Shown here piece by piece: positions 25,437 to 34,564 of a stretch of 64,000 nucleotides of DNA. A model generated the notes under the pieces. It did no database searches, was not told the DNA's origin, and worked only from the letters and a program-made list of their open reading frames with translations. A program made the translations under genes and the position numbers. The stretch is from the NCBI RefSeq assembly GCF_014654615.1, contig NZ_BNBB01000010.1:124001-188000 (forward strand). Reading direction: 5' to 3'. This DNA is from Streptosporangium violaceochromogenes (lineage in GTDB: Bacteria; Actinomycetota; Actinomycetes; Streptosporangiales; Streptosporangiaceae). Positions within the stretch are counted from its first letter, which is position 1. Each line of letters starts with the position of its first letter.

Positions 25437-26501
25437 ATGACGAACGAGCCCTCGCCGCCGGCACTCGGCACCGCACCGTTCGGCGACGACCGGCCCGACC
25501 AGGAGCAGGTCCTGTTGATGCTGGCGGGCAAGTGGATAACAGGGGTGATCCACGTGGTCGCACGCCTGGGCATCGCCGACCTCCTGGCCGGTGGGCCACG
25601 CACACCGGAGGACCTCGCCGCGGCGACCGGGGCGCACAGCCGTACGCTTTACCGGTTCCTGCGCGCCTCGGCCGCCCTAGGAGTGTTCGCCGAGCGATCC
25701 GACGGCCGTTTCGAGCTCACCCCCAAGGCCGAGTACCTACGCGGCGACGTTCCCGGGAGCCTGCGTAACCTCGCCTACTTCTACGGTGAGACAACGGTGT
25801 GGAACTGCTGGGGACACGTCATGGACACGGTCCGCACCGGCGAGGCCGTGGGACCCAAGCTGCGCGGCGGGAAGACGTGGTTCCAGTACCTGGAGCAGGA
25901 CGCCCCGGAGTTCGCCGAGGTGTTCCACCGGTCCATGACCGCCCTCAACGACGCGCGCGCTCCGCGCATCGCGGACCTGTTCGATTTCGGCCGCTTCCCT
26001 GTCGTCGCCGACATCGGCGGCGGTCAGGGGCGACTGCTCGCGGCCATCCTGCTGCGCCATCCGTCGGTGCGGGGAATACTGTACGACATCCCCACGGCGA
26101 TCAAGGGTGCCCGCGAGCTCCTCGAACGCGAAGGCGTGGCCGACCGGGTCCGCTGTGAGGAGGGCAGCTTCTTCGAGAGCGTCCCCGCCGGCGCCGATGC
26201 CTATGTGCTGAAGGCGATCATGCACGACTGGAGCGACACCGCGTGCGAGGGCATCCTCCGCCGTGTCCGCCAGGCCATCGGCGGCAGGGACGCCAGGCTG
26301 CTGATCATCGACGGCGTGCTCCCGGAGCTCAACACATGGCACTACAGCAAGCTCATGGACATCGCGATGCTCGTGAACGACAAGGGTGCCGAGCGCACGA
26401 CCACCGAGTGGCGGCGGCTGCTGGAGGCCTCCGGCTTCGAGCTGGCCGCCGTCCATCCAACGGCCCCGCCCCACTGCATCGTGGAGGGCAGGCCCTCCTG
26501 A
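25437..26501 (+). CDS. SAM-dependent O-methyltransferase (two-domain)
   Basis: 354 residues; ATG with GGAGGG upstream. Winged-helix dimerisation part (WITGVIHVVARLGIADLLAGG), SAM site ADIGGGQGRLLAAIL and the catalytic-region signature KAIMHDWSDTACEGIL, with IIDGVLPE after it. The full-length architecture matches aromatic polyketide O-methyltransferases. It belongs with the LLM gene 120 bp downstream in the right arm of the cluster. Confidence 0.92.
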   Translation: MTNEPSPPALGTAPFGDDRPDQEQVLLMLAGKWITGVIHVVARLGIADLLAGGPRTPEDLAAATGAHSRTLYRFLRASAALGVFAERSDGRFELTPKAEYLRGDVPGSLRNLAYFYGETTVWNCWGHVMDTVRTGEAVGPKLRGGKTWFQYLEQDAPEFAEVFHRSMTALNDARAPRIADLFDFGRFPVVADIGGGQGRLLAAILLRHPSVRGILYDIPTAIKGARELLEREGVADRVRCEEGSFFESVPAGADAYVLKAIMHDWSDTACEGILRRVRQAIGGRDARLLIIDGVLPELNTWHYSKLMDIAMLVNDKGAERTTTEWRRLLEASGFELAAVHPTAPPHCIVEGRPS

Positions 26502-26621
26502 GCCCGGCCCCGATCCCGGCGTGACCGTCAGTCTTCGGGTCTGTCGCCGCCGTCCGCGCGTGTCCCCGGACGAGAGGCCGACTCCCGCCTCCGATCGTTT
26601 CGCCCAGAAGGAGCCGTAGCG

Positions 26622-27728
26622 ATGAGACTCGGTGTCAACCTTACCTATCAGAACCCCGTGAAGGTGGCGCAGGAGGCCGAACGCCTCGGCTATGACCTCG
26701 CGCTCGCGCCCGAGGGGTACCGCTCCGACGCCGCCACCGTGCTCGGCACGGTGGCGTTGCGCACCCGGAGCATCCACCTGGCGTCCGGGGTGTTCCAGAT
26801 CCCTGGCCGAACCCCGGCGCTGACGGCCCTGACGGCGGCGACACTGGACGCCCTTTCCGGTGCGAGGTTCCGCCTCGGCCTCGGCATATCCAACCCCGAC
26901 ATCTCCGAAGGCTGGTACGGCGTCCCGTTCGACCGGCCCCTGGGACGGACCCGGGAGTACGTCGAGATCGTGCGCCGCGCCCTCGGCCGCGAGCAGGTGA
27001 CCTACGCCGGAGAGCACTTCCGTCTGCCACCCCCGGGGTGCACGGCAGCGCCTCTCAAGCTGCTCACCGAGCCCGTCCGGACCCACATCCCGATCTACCT
27101 GGCCGCGGTCGGCCCACGCAGCCTGGAGCTGGCGGGCGAGATCGCCGACGGGTGGCTGGGGGCCTTCTGCACCCCCGAGTCGCTGGCGCGGTCTCTCCAC
27201 CACCTCCGGAACGGGCGGATCCGAGCCGGCGGGGAGCTGGACGGTTTCGAGGTGCTCCCCGGTGTGCCGGTGGCCGTGAACGACGATCTGGACGCGGCCG
27301 TGGACGCGGTGCGGGGCTACGTGGCGCATTTCATCGGCATGGGGGACCGCCGGCGGAACTTCTACTACGGGCTGGCCGAACGGATGGGATTCGAACGAGA
27401 GGCCGCCGCGATCCACGAGCGACACGCCGCGGGTGATCTCCAGGGCGCGCGGGCCGTCGTGCCCGCCGAGTTCGTCGATCGCGTGTCCCTGCTCGGCCCG
27501 ATCGCGCGAATCGCCGACCGGATGAACGACTACATGGACAACGGGGCGACGACTCTGGTCGTCTCGCCCTTCGCCGCCACCCGCGAGGGGCAGGCCGAGG
27601 TCCTCCACGCCGTGGCCGCCGCCCGTGAAAGTCTCCGGCCGGTCCGGGGAGACGAAGATCGTGGTGTCGCGGCGCGAGGTCGCGGGGGTGCGCGGCGGTC
27701 AGTCCGTCAGGAGGGGCTCCTTCAGTGA
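26622..27728 (+). CDS. LLM-class F420-dependent-like oxidoreductase, long form
   Basis: 368 residues; ATG with AAGGAG eight bases upstream. TIM-barrel motifs MRLGVNLTY, YDLALAPEGY, HLASGVFQIPGRTPAL, ARFRLGLGISNP and IPIYLAAVGPRSLELAGEIADGW are typical. Similar proteins act as F420-dependent dehydrogenases, reductases or monooxygenases in polyketide tailoring. The last 30 bases overlap the convergent regulator gene, and the final 30 residues are Arg-rich and probably disordered. This is the right-most plausible member of the polyketide cluster. Confidence 0.88.
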   Translation: MRLGVNLTYQNPVKVAQEAERLGYDLALAPEGYRSDAATVLGTVALRTRSIHLASGVFQIPGRTPALTALTAATLDALSGARFRLGLGISNPDISEGWYGVPFDRPLGRTREYVEIVRRALGREQVTYAGEHFRLPPPGCTAAPLKLLTEPVRTHIPIYLAAVGPRSLELAGEIADGWLGAFCTPESLARSLHHLRNGRIRAGGELDGFEVLPGVPVAVNDDLDAAVDAVRGYVAHFIGMGDRRRNFYYGLAERMGFEREAAAIHERHAAGDLQGARAVVPAEFVDRVSLLGPIARIADRMNDYMDNGATTLVVSPFAATREGQAEVLHAVAAARESLRPVRGDEDRGVAARGRGGARRSVRQEGLLQ

Positions 27729-28379
27729 ACGGAGCATCGGGGGGTGCAGCAGCACCGCGGGACCGCGGCGGTAGAGCTTGGCGGGACGCCCGCCGTCGCG
27801 GGTGGTGGTGCGGCCGGTCGGCACCATGAAGCCTTCGGCCCTGGTGACCTTCCGGTGGAAGTTGCGCGGGTCCAGGGGACGCCCCCAGACGATCTCGTAG
27901 ACCCGCCGCAGCTCGGCGACGGTGAACTCGGGGGCGCAGAAGGCGGCGCCCAGCGGGGTGTACTCCAGCTTGCCCCGGGCGCGTTCGATCCCGTCGACCA
28001 TGATGCGCCGGTGGTCGAAGGCCATCTCGCGCAGGGAGGAGACCGGCTGCCAGCTCATGTGGGCCTCGGTGGAGGCGGGCAGGTCGGGCGCGAGCCCGAG
28101 ATAGGCGACGCTCAGCACGCGCTGGCGCGGGTCGCGGTCGGGATAGCCGTAGGTCCGCAGCTGCTCCAGGTGGACCGGGGCGCCGGGCAGGCCGGCCCGC
28201 TCCGCCAGCACCCTGGCCGCGGCGGCCGGAAGGTCCTCGTCGAGATGGATGAAGCCGCCTGACAGGGCCCAGTGTCCTTCATAGGGGGGCCTGTCCCGCC
28301 GCCAGACGAGAGCACTCAACGCCTGGCAGCGCACCGTGAGGACGACCAGATCCACGCTGACGGGAATGCGCGGAACCAT
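27699..28379 (-). CDS. NUDIX-domain transcriptional regulator (NrtR-like)
   Basis: 226 residues from ATG 28379 (GTG 28388 is possible). An N-terminal NUDIX fold carries GGFIHLDEDLPAAAARVLAERAGL, in which the canonical REUxEExGU catalytic box is eroded (RVLAERAGL). A C-terminal winged helix follows (FTVAELRRVYEIVWG, NFHRKVTRAEGFMVPTG, RPAKLYRR). NrtR proteins sense ADP-ribose and regulate NAD metabolism genes. No NAD gene is beside it here, so its target is elsewhere or different. It converges on the polyketide cluster and probably marks its border. Confidence 0.82.
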   Translation of the reverse strand: MVPRIPVSVDLVVLTVRCQALSALVWRRDRPPYEGHWALSGGFIHLDEDLPAAAARVLAERAGLPGAPVHLEQLRTYGYPDRDPRQRVLSVAYLGLAPDLPASTEAHMSWQPVSSLREMAFDHRRIMVDGIERARGKLEYTPLGAAFCAPEFTVAELRRVYEIVWGRPLDPRNFHRKVTRAEGFMVPTGRTTTRDGGRPAKLYRRGPAVLLHPPMLRSLKEPLLTD

Positions 28380-28398
28380 GCCAGGCACGTTACACCGG

Positions 28399-30198
28399 TC
28401 AGGCCTTCACCCGGACGTGCAACGGCTCGGCCGCCGTCCGCCCATCGGGTGCGGTGACCTTGATCTCGGCCCAGAGGCCCTCGGGCACCCGGCTCCAGTC
28501 GAACGCGACCCAGGCCGTCGTGATCCGGGCGGGCACGCCCGGCGGCGGGGTGTTGAGGTCCACCCCGGTCACCTCGGTGACCACGGGGGCGTCCAGGCCC
28601 TCCCAGGTGATCGTCACCCGCGAGCCCAGGGGGATGTTGTACCCCCGGACCTCCATGCCGTCCTGGATGTCGCGCCGCAGGCGGACCGCGTCCACCGGGA
28701 TCGGCCGGTCGTGGTCACGGAGGATCTCCTCGGCCAGGGACGGCGAGCCGCAGGTGAAGAAGTCGCTCCACATGTAGGAGACGACCTTGGAGACATACCG
28801 GCCGACCTGCGTCACGGCCGCGTCCAGGCGCTCCTTGTCGGTGCGCCCCCGGGTGCCCGTCCTGACGGCGCAGGGCTCGTCGGTGGACGGCTCGAACGCC
28901 TCCACGTTGGCCCAGAGCTGCACGTCGTAGCCCTGCCCGACCATCCTCTCCCGCGCCGCGGCCATCTCGCGGTAGTAGTCGCGGGTCGAGCCGTGGTAGG
29001 CGGCGCCGTTGGTGGCCTCCCCCACGACGGGGCGCAGCCGGTGGTCCACCTGGTCGTCGCGCTGGTCCGGCCAGAACAGCCCGACCTTCCCCGTGCCTCT
29101 GCTGTCCTGCGGCGCGATGATGCCGACGCCCGCCCTGGCCAGCGCCTCGAAGCCCTCGGCGACCTGCTTGGGAGTGGCGCTGAACGGCAGCCGCCTGCGC
29201 GCGTCGAGGTAGGGGCTGACCAGAATGGGCCTGCCCGGCATCTCCTGCTCGACGATCTCGTGCTGGGAGGCGTAGACCGCGAGCGTGGGGTGGTCGGGCC
29301 GCATCTTTCGCATCTGCAGCTCGAAGGGCTGGTAGAAACCGCCCAGCGACGCCCTGTCCTTGAACCGGGCGCCGTAGTCCTGCAGGATACGGCGGGTGAG
29401 CGTGGTGAGGGTGTCGGTGCCGCGCTGGGAGGCGCGGGTGCGCTGCGCCGGGTCGCGCGGGGCCAGCGGCAGCGCGGGGAAGACCTTCACGCCGAACCGG
29501 TCGCCGAGGTCCAGCAGCTCGGTGAGGCTGTCCTTGGGGGCGGCGGCGATCAGGATGAGGTGATAGCCGCGCCCCTTGGCGCCGACGTTCCCGCAGCCGG
29601 GGTCGTCGGTCCCGTCGTCGGGGGCGAGGAGCCGGTAGAAGACGGTGCCGCCGACGGGGATGCGCCGTTCGTACCGGGGGCAGCGGAAGATCTGGTCGCC
29701 GAACGCCTCGTCGGTCCGGTAGACGAACGTCCAGCTCACCCGGTTGCCCGCGTTGGCCTGCTTGAGGTCCCTCTCCGCCGCCGCCACACACGGCAGCCCG
29801 TCCTCGACGCACGGGGCGTAGCGGGGGTCGATCGCCTGGCCCTCCGTGTCGAGGATCCGGCCGTCGGTGTCGGTCCGGCGCCCCTGCATGCCCCAGCCGA
29901 TGCGGATCACGGTGTCGCCGCCCACCTCGTGGATGGCGGCGAACTGCCGGCGCCAGGTGCAGTGGTCGGTGGTGGGGATGAGCCAGTAGCCGGTCAGCGC
30001 GTACGGCGAGCGCACGGTCGTGTCGAAGGTGCCGCAGGGGTCGGTGAAGACCGGCGGGGCCGCCGCGGGGCGGGGGGAGGAGGGCGCGGGGGTTCCACCG
30101 GACTCCGGGGCGCCCCCCGCGCGCGGCAGGACCACGATGACCGCCGCCACCGCCGCCGCGAGAACGGCCACGCCGAGGAGAGCGGGGAGCCAGCGCAC
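28399..30198 (-). CDS. Secreted or membrane-anchored DUF4434 glycoside-hydrolase-like protein
   Basis: About 599 residues from GTG 30198; the start is uncertain and no strong Shine-Dalgarno is seen. A single N-terminal hydrophobic segment (LPALLGVAVLAAAVAAVIVVL) is a signal anchor, followed by a Pro/Ala linker. The body (YWLIPTTDHCTWRRQFAAIHEVGGDTVIRIGW, GGFYQPFELQM, WANVEAFEP) resembles DUF4434 TIM-barrel proteins linked to polysaccharide synthesis and degradation. A C-terminal beta domain follows. It is downstream of glycosyltransferase genes, consistent with processing a surface glycan. Confidence 0.72.
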   Translation of the reverse strand: MRWLPALLGVAVLAAAVAAVIVVLPRAGGAPESGGTPAPSSPRPAAAPPVFTDPCGTFDTTVRSPYALTGYWLIPTTDHCTWRRQFAAIHEVGGDTVIRIGWGMQGRRTDTDGRILDTEGQAIDPRYAPCVEDGLPCVAAAERDLKQANAGNRVSWTFVYRTDEAFGDQIFRCPRYERRIPVGGTVFYRLLAPDDGTDDPGCGNVGAKGRGYHLILIAAAPKDSLTELLDLGDRFGVKVFPALPLAPRDPAQRTRASQRGTDTLTTLTRRILQDYGARFKDRASLGGFYQPFELQMRKMRPDHPTLAVYASQHEIVEQEMPGRPILVSPYLDARRRLPFSATPKQVAEGFEALARAGVGIIAPQDSRGTGKVGLFWPDQRDDQVDHRLRPVVGEATNGAAYHGSTRDYYREMAAARERMVGQGYDVQLWANVEAFEPSTDEPCAVRTGTRGRTDKERLDAAVTQVGRYVSKVVSYMWSDFFTCGSPSLAEEILRDHDRPIPVDAVRLRRDIQDGMEVRGYNIPLGSRVTITWEGLDAPVVTEVTGVDLNTPPPGVPARITTAWVAFDWSRVPEGLWAEIKVTAPDGRTAAEPLHVRVKA

Positions 30199-30268
30199 GA
30201 TCAGGACACTACCGTTCTTGCGATCAGGCGGGCATAAACAGCGCGCCCCTCCGTAAAGACGCGGGCGG

Positions 30269-31357
30269 TCAGTTCCCGCCCCCCGCCCACGCCTCAAGCT
30301 GGGAGACGAAACGCCGGGCCGAGTTGGGCCAGTGGTGGTTGGCGCGGGCCGCGGCGTACCCCCGGGCGCCCTGGGCGTGCCGTTCCCGGACGTCGTCGCG
30401 CAGGGAGAGCACGGCCTGGGCCACGGCCTTGGGGTCGCGCCAGGGCACCACGACGCCGCTGTCGTAGCGCTCCACCAGTTCCACGGCGCGCGGCGAGGGA
30501 GTGGTGATCACCGGGATCCCGTGCGCCATGTACTCCACGATCTTCGTGGGCATGGAGTGCCGGTAGTTGGGCTCGTCGTGCAGGAGCGAGAGGCCGGCCA
30601 GCGCGCCGTCGAGCCGCTTGAGCGCCTCGTCGTTGGGCATGAAGTCGCGCCACTCCAGCAGCCCCTCGGCCACCGCCTCGTTCAGCGTGGGGCGCGACTG
30701 CGGGTCGGCGTAGCCGATCAGCTCGACCGCGACCCGGTACGGCCGCAGCAGCCGGGCCACCTCGATGGCCTCGCGCACCCCGCGCGCCTCCGACAGCCAG
30801 CCGAGGTAGACGACCCGGTCGTCTCCCGGCTCGGTCACCTCGTCGGGGACCCAGGTCTCGTTGGGCACGACCAGGTGGGGCCGGTGGAAGCGGCCGGCGT
30901 AGGCGCTCTCGGCCAGAAGCAGGTGCAGGTGGCGCTCGGCCGTCCCCTCGAACAGGCGGGCCAGCAGGCGCGCGGGCGGGCGCAGGAAGGCCGGCAGCCA
31001 CGGTTTCAGCGACAGGGTGGCCGGGGTGTCCTCGTGGACGTCCCAGACCACCGGCGGGCGACCGCGCACCCCGGCGACCGCCAGCAGCAGTTCGGGGTCG
31101 TGGATGATCACCAGGTCGACCTGTCCACGCATGCTCTTGAACACCTTGCGGGCGGCGCGCACGGCCGACAGACGTCTGCGCTCGGCGGCCCGGGGGAGGT
31201 CGACGCCGTTCACCCACGGCCGGGCCATGACGCCCCGCGCGGTGTACGGCGCGGCATACGTGACCTCATGACCGGCGTCCACCAGCGCGCGGATCTGCCG
31301 GTGCAGGATCCGGGCGTCCTCGGGGTGATGCACCACCGTCATGACGAGCACGTGCAC
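30269..31357 (-). CDS. GT4-family glycosyltransferase
   Basis: 362 residues from GTG 31357 (GAAGG ten bases upstream). The N-terminal half holds IIHDPELLL and WDVHED. The C-terminal half has YLGWLSEARGVREAIE and the donor-site region MPTKIVEYMAHGIPVITTPSPRAVELV, a GT4-type EX7E-like region. It follows the nucleotide-sugar dehydrogenase by 19 bases and probably adds a sugar to a cell-surface polymer. Confidence 0.85.
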   Translation of the reverse strand: MHVLVMTVVHHPEDARILHRQIRALVDAGHEVTYAAPYTARGVMARPWVNGVDLPRAAERRRLSAVRAARKVFKSMRGQVDLVIIHDPELLLAVAGVRGRPPVVWDVHEDTPATLSLKPWLPAFLRPPARLLARLFEGTAERHLHLLLAESAYAGRFHRPHLVVPNETWVPDEVTEPGDDRVVYLGWLSEARGVREAIEVARLLRPYRVAVELIGYADPQSRPTLNEAVAEGLLEWRDFMPNDEALKRLDGALAGLSLLHDEPNYRHSMPTKIVEYMAHGIPVITTPSPRAVELVERYDSGVVVPWRDPKAVAQAVLSLRDDVRERHAQGARGYAAARANHHWPNSARRFVSQLEAWAGGGN

Positions 31358-31376
31358 TGCGCGCAGCCCTTCGTCG

Positions 31377-32639
31377 CTAGAGCCGCTCGACGCGTTCACC
31401 CTCGGCGAGGACGCCTCGGGTGTCGAGCACGAGCCTGCCGTGGTCCTCGACGATCGACAGGTCGAAGGCGGCGTGCTGCTGCAGGAGCAGGGTCACGTCG
31501 GCTTCGGCGACCGCCTTCGCCAGGTCCTCCTCGCGGGGGACGGGAACACCGTCCACGTTCCACCGCCTGACGTACGGGTCGGTGAAGACCAGATCCGCAC
31601 CGAGGTCGAGCAGCGCCCGCGCGACCGGCACCGCCGGGGTCTCCCGCTCGTCGGCGATGTCGGGTTTGTAGGTGACGCCCAGCAGGAGCACCCTGGCGCC
31701 GTTGACGGCCTTCCTGTGCCGGTTGAGCAACCGCTGGACACGGGCCACCACGTAGGCCGGCATCCGCTCGTTGATCTCCTGGGCCAGCTCGACGAACCGG
31801 AACGGATAGCCCAGCTTGCGCACCGTGTAGGACAGGTAGGACGGGTCGACCGGAATGCAGTGACCGCCGACGCCCGGCCCCGGCAGGAACTTCTGGAAGC
31901 CGAAGGGCTTGGTGGCCGCCGCCTCGATGGCCTCCCACAGGTCGACCCCGAGCTCGTCGCAGAAGATCGCCATCTCGTTGACGAGGGCGATGTTGACGTG
32001 CCGGTAGGTGTTCTCCAGGAGCTTGGCCATCTCGGCCTCGCGGGTGCCGCTGACCGGCACGACCTGCTCGACGAACCGGGAGTAGAAGGCGACGGCGTGG
32101 TCGCGGCAGGCGGGGGTGTAGCCGCCGACGACCTTCGGGGTGTTGCGCATGCCGTACTTGGGGTTGCCCGGGTCGATGCGCTCGGGCGAGAAGGCGAGGT
32201 GGAACCCGGAGCCCGCGACCAGCCCCGAGGTCTCAAGGAGGGGGCGGACGACCTCGTCGGTGGTGCCCGGCCAGGTGGTGGACTCCAGGACCACGAGGGT
32301 GCCCTCGGAGAGGTTGCGCGCGACCGTGGCGGTCGCGCCCTCCACGGCCGACAGGTCGGGGCGGTGGTCCTCGTCCAGCGGGGTCGGCACGCAGATGACG
32401 ACGGTGCGGCTTTCGGCCAGCACCGACTCGTCCAGGGTGGCGCGGAAGCCGCTGTCCAGCGTGTGCTCAAGATCGGCGTCGGTCAGGTCGTCGATGTAGG
32501 AGCGGCCCGCGTTCAGGGCCTCCACCTTGGAAGGATCCACCTCGACGCCGACGACGCGCAGACCGGCCGCCACCGCCTCCTTGACGAGGGGCATGCCGAC
32601 GTAACCGAGACCGATGACGGCCAGGTCGTAGGTACTCAC
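31377..32639 (-). CDS. UDP-N-acetylmannosamine/glucosamine-type dehydrogenase (WecC/WbpA family)
   Basis: 420 residues from GTG 32639, with AAGGAGG at a good spacing. Rossmann motif VIGLGYVGMPL at the N-terminus and catalytic Cys261 in GPGVGGHCIPVDP. It oxidises C-6 of a UDP-HexNAc to the uronate using NAD. Together with the UDP-GlcNAc 2-epimerase at 34565 the natural product is UDP-ManNAcA, a common surface-polymer precursor. Confidence 0.9.
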   Translation of the reverse strand: MSTYDLAVIGLGYVGMPLVKEAVAAGLRVVGVEVDPSKVEALNAGRSYIDDLTDADLEHTLDSGFRATLDESVLAESRTVVICVPTPLDEDHRPDLSAVEGATATVARNLSEGTLVVLESTTWPGTTDEVVRPLLETSGLVAGSGFHLAFSPERIDPGNPKYGMRNTPKVVGGYTPACRDHAVAFYSRFVEQVVPVSGTREAEMAKLLENTYRHVNIALVNEMAIFCDELGVDLWEAIEAAATKPFGFQKFLPGPGVGGHCIPVDPSYLSYTVRKLGYPFRFVELAQEINERMPAYVVARVQRLLNRHRKAVNGARVLLLGVTYKPDIADERETPAVPVARALLDLGADLVFTDPYVRRWNVDGVPVPREEDLAKAVAEADVTLLLQQHAAFDLSIVEDHGRLVLDTRGVLAEGERVERL

Positions 32640-32837
32640 TCGGCCTCCTTCACCGGGCTCGCCCGAGGGGCCTCCGTGACCGTCGGCCGGTCGGCCGCGC
32701 TCGCTCACAGGGTGACCCTGGGATGCCGGAAACAACACTTCATGGTCGCAAAGGCTATCTCAAGTCCGCACGAGCCACGCCTAATGCGATTGAACGCACA
32801 GCAAACAGTAGGTGTGTCCGTTACCAGCTCATGGTCG

Positions 32838-34508
32838 TCAATCGGTCAGTGATCGGTAAAGGTCACGGTATGTTTCCGCGACGCGGCTCCACGTACGCTT
32901 CGCCGCCACCTCGGCCCGGCCGGCCTCCCCCATCGCGGCCCGCCGCCCGGGGTCGTCGCGCAGCCCGATGAGCGCCTCGGCGAGCGCCTCCGGGTCGCCC
33001 GGCGGGACCAGCAGCCCGGCGCCGTCGGCGCCCACGAGCTCCGACAGGGCGGGCAGGTCGCTGAGCACGACGGGTTTGCCGAGCGCCATCGCCTCGACCG
33101 GCTTCAGCGGCGTGACCAGCCGGCACACCCGCAGGTCCTCACGCGGGCAGACGAAGATGTCGATGGCCGCCTGGGCCTGGAGCGCCTCGTCGGGACCGAC
33201 CCTTCCCGGCAGGATCGCCAGGTCCCCGAGGCCCAGCCGTTCGACCTGCTCCAGCAGCGCCGGCCGTTCGGCGCCGTCGCCGACGAGCAGCAGCCGGATC
33301 GGGGTGCCCCGGTCCCGCAGGAGCGCGGCTGCGGCGATCATGGTGGCGAAGCCCTCGTAGGCCACGATGCTCGACACCGAGCCCATCACGACCTCGCCGG
33401 GAGCGATGCCGTAGGCGGAGCGGAAGGCCGCCCCGTCGTACGCGGCGGTCAGCAGCGTGTCGTCCACCGCGTTGGGCGCGAGGAAGATCCTCTCCCTCGG
33501 CACGCCCCGCTCGACGATCTCCGAGGCCATGGTCTCGGCCAGCGTGACCACCGCGTCGGCCGAGCGCATGATGAACGCCTCGCGCTCGCGCTGGAGCACG
33601 TGCCGCTGGCTGCCGACGCGCTTGGGGTCGCGCGAGGCCCAGGTCTCCTCCAAAAAGCCCCGCACCTCGTAGACCAGCGGCGTCCCGGTGCGCTCGCGCA
33701 CGGCCAGCGCCACCGAACCGTTGCGGTGGTCGGTGGCGGCGTGCAGCACCTGCGGCCGGAGGGTCCGGACCAGCTCGGTCACCTCTCCGGCGCCCCGGAT
33801 CATCCGGCCCTGGCTCTCGAACGGCACGTCCCCGCCGCCCGGCAGCAGCCGGTGGTAGGGGATGCCCCCGACCTCCTCGTACGGCGTGACGTCGGCGTGC
33901 CCCTGCAGCATCGGCCAGCCCCAGCTCGTCACGACGTGCGGGTCGAGCCCGGCGGCCTTCTGCGCGGTGACGATCCGATGGGTGCGCACGGTGTATCCGG
34001 CCTGCGTGTACGGCAGGGCGTTGGTGACGCAGTGCAGCACCCGGCCCCGGATCCGCTCGCCCACGATCACCTTGGCCTTGGGCGGGATCGGGCTGGGCTG
34101 GAGGGCGGCCAGCTCCCCGGCGTAGTAGGCGGCGCGGCGCTTGATGAAGGGGTAGTGGATGTGCTCCTGGAGCACGGCGGCGGCCTCGGTCATCCGCCCG
34201 GCGTCGAAGTGCTCCCTGGCCTCGTTCCAGGGCCCCTTGACCAGGCGCATGCCGAACTTGCGGACGGCGATCCGGGCGCGGCGCGCGACGGGCCAGGCGA
34301 CCCGGCCCACGACGGGGCGCAGCCGGGACGGGAGGGTCTCGGCGGCGGCCTGGGCCACGCGCACCGGATCGGACCTGACCTTGGTTATCACGACCCGCGA
34401 GACGATCACCGGGTGCTTGACGAACCCCTTCAGCAGCCCGCCCAGCCCGGCACGGGCCGATGCTGCGGAAACCTTGGGGGAGTCTGGCGTGCTGGCCTCG
34501 GATACCAC
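32838..34508 (-). CDS. GT4-family glycosyltransferase, N-terminally extended
   Basis: 556 residues from a GTG start. A helical, Arg-rich N-terminal extension of about 160 residues precedes the GT-B domains. GT4 landmarks are VLHCVTNALPYTQAGYTVRTH, ILPGRVGPDEAL and VTPLKPVEAMALGKPVVLSDLPAL. It is divergent from the epimerase gene. Acceptor and linkage are unknown. Confidence 0.87.
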   Translation of the reverse strand: MVSEASTPDSPKVSAASARAGLGGLLKGFVKHPVIVSRVVITKVRSDPVRVAQAAAETLPSRLRPVVGRVAWPVARRARIAVRKFGMRLVKGPWNEAREHFDAGRMTEAAAVLQEHIHYPFIKRRAAYYAGELAALQPSPIPPKAKVIVGERIRGRVLHCVTNALPYTQAGYTVRTHRIVTAQKAAGLDPHVVTSWGWPMLQGHADVTPYEEVGGIPYHRLLPGGGDVPFESQGRMIRGAGEVTELVRTLRPQVLHAATDHRNGSVALAVRERTGTPLVYEVRGFLEETWASRDPKRVGSQRHVLQREREAFIMRSADAVVTLAETMASEIVERGVPRERIFLAPNAVDDTLLTAAYDGAAFRSAYGIAPGEVVMGSVSSIVAYEGFATMIAAAALLRDRGTPIRLLLVGDGAERPALLEQVERLGLGDLAILPGRVGPDEALQAQAAIDIFVCPREDLRVCRLVTPLKPVEAMALGKPVVLSDLPALSELVGADGAGLLVPPGDPEALAEALIGLRDDPGRRAAMGEAGRAEVAAKRTWSRVAETYRDLYRSLTD

Positions 34509-34523
34509 GCCGTGACCGTACCA

Positions 34524-34540
34524 TAGGCAACGTTTGCCCT
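34524..34540. promoter_or_regulatory. Inverted repeat in the divergent GT4/epimerase promoter
   Basis: GGCAA (34526-34530) and TTGCC (34534-34538) flank CGT; with the neighbouring TA/TA bases the symmetry spans most of 17 bp. The whole divergent space is only 56 bp, so the element may control both genes. Confidence 0.35.
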
Positions 34541-34564
34541 ACTCCCGCATGAAAGGCGAGGTCA

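Noticed and set aside
25737-27608. 623-codon minus-strand open frame opposite the O-methyltransferase and LLM genes
   Set aside because: High-GC antisense artefact; it crosses two real genes and their spacer.
28336-30237. 633-codon plus-strand open frame opposite the DUF4434 gene
   Set aside because: Low-complexity Arg/Val/Gly composition; the minus strand encodes the recognisable protein.
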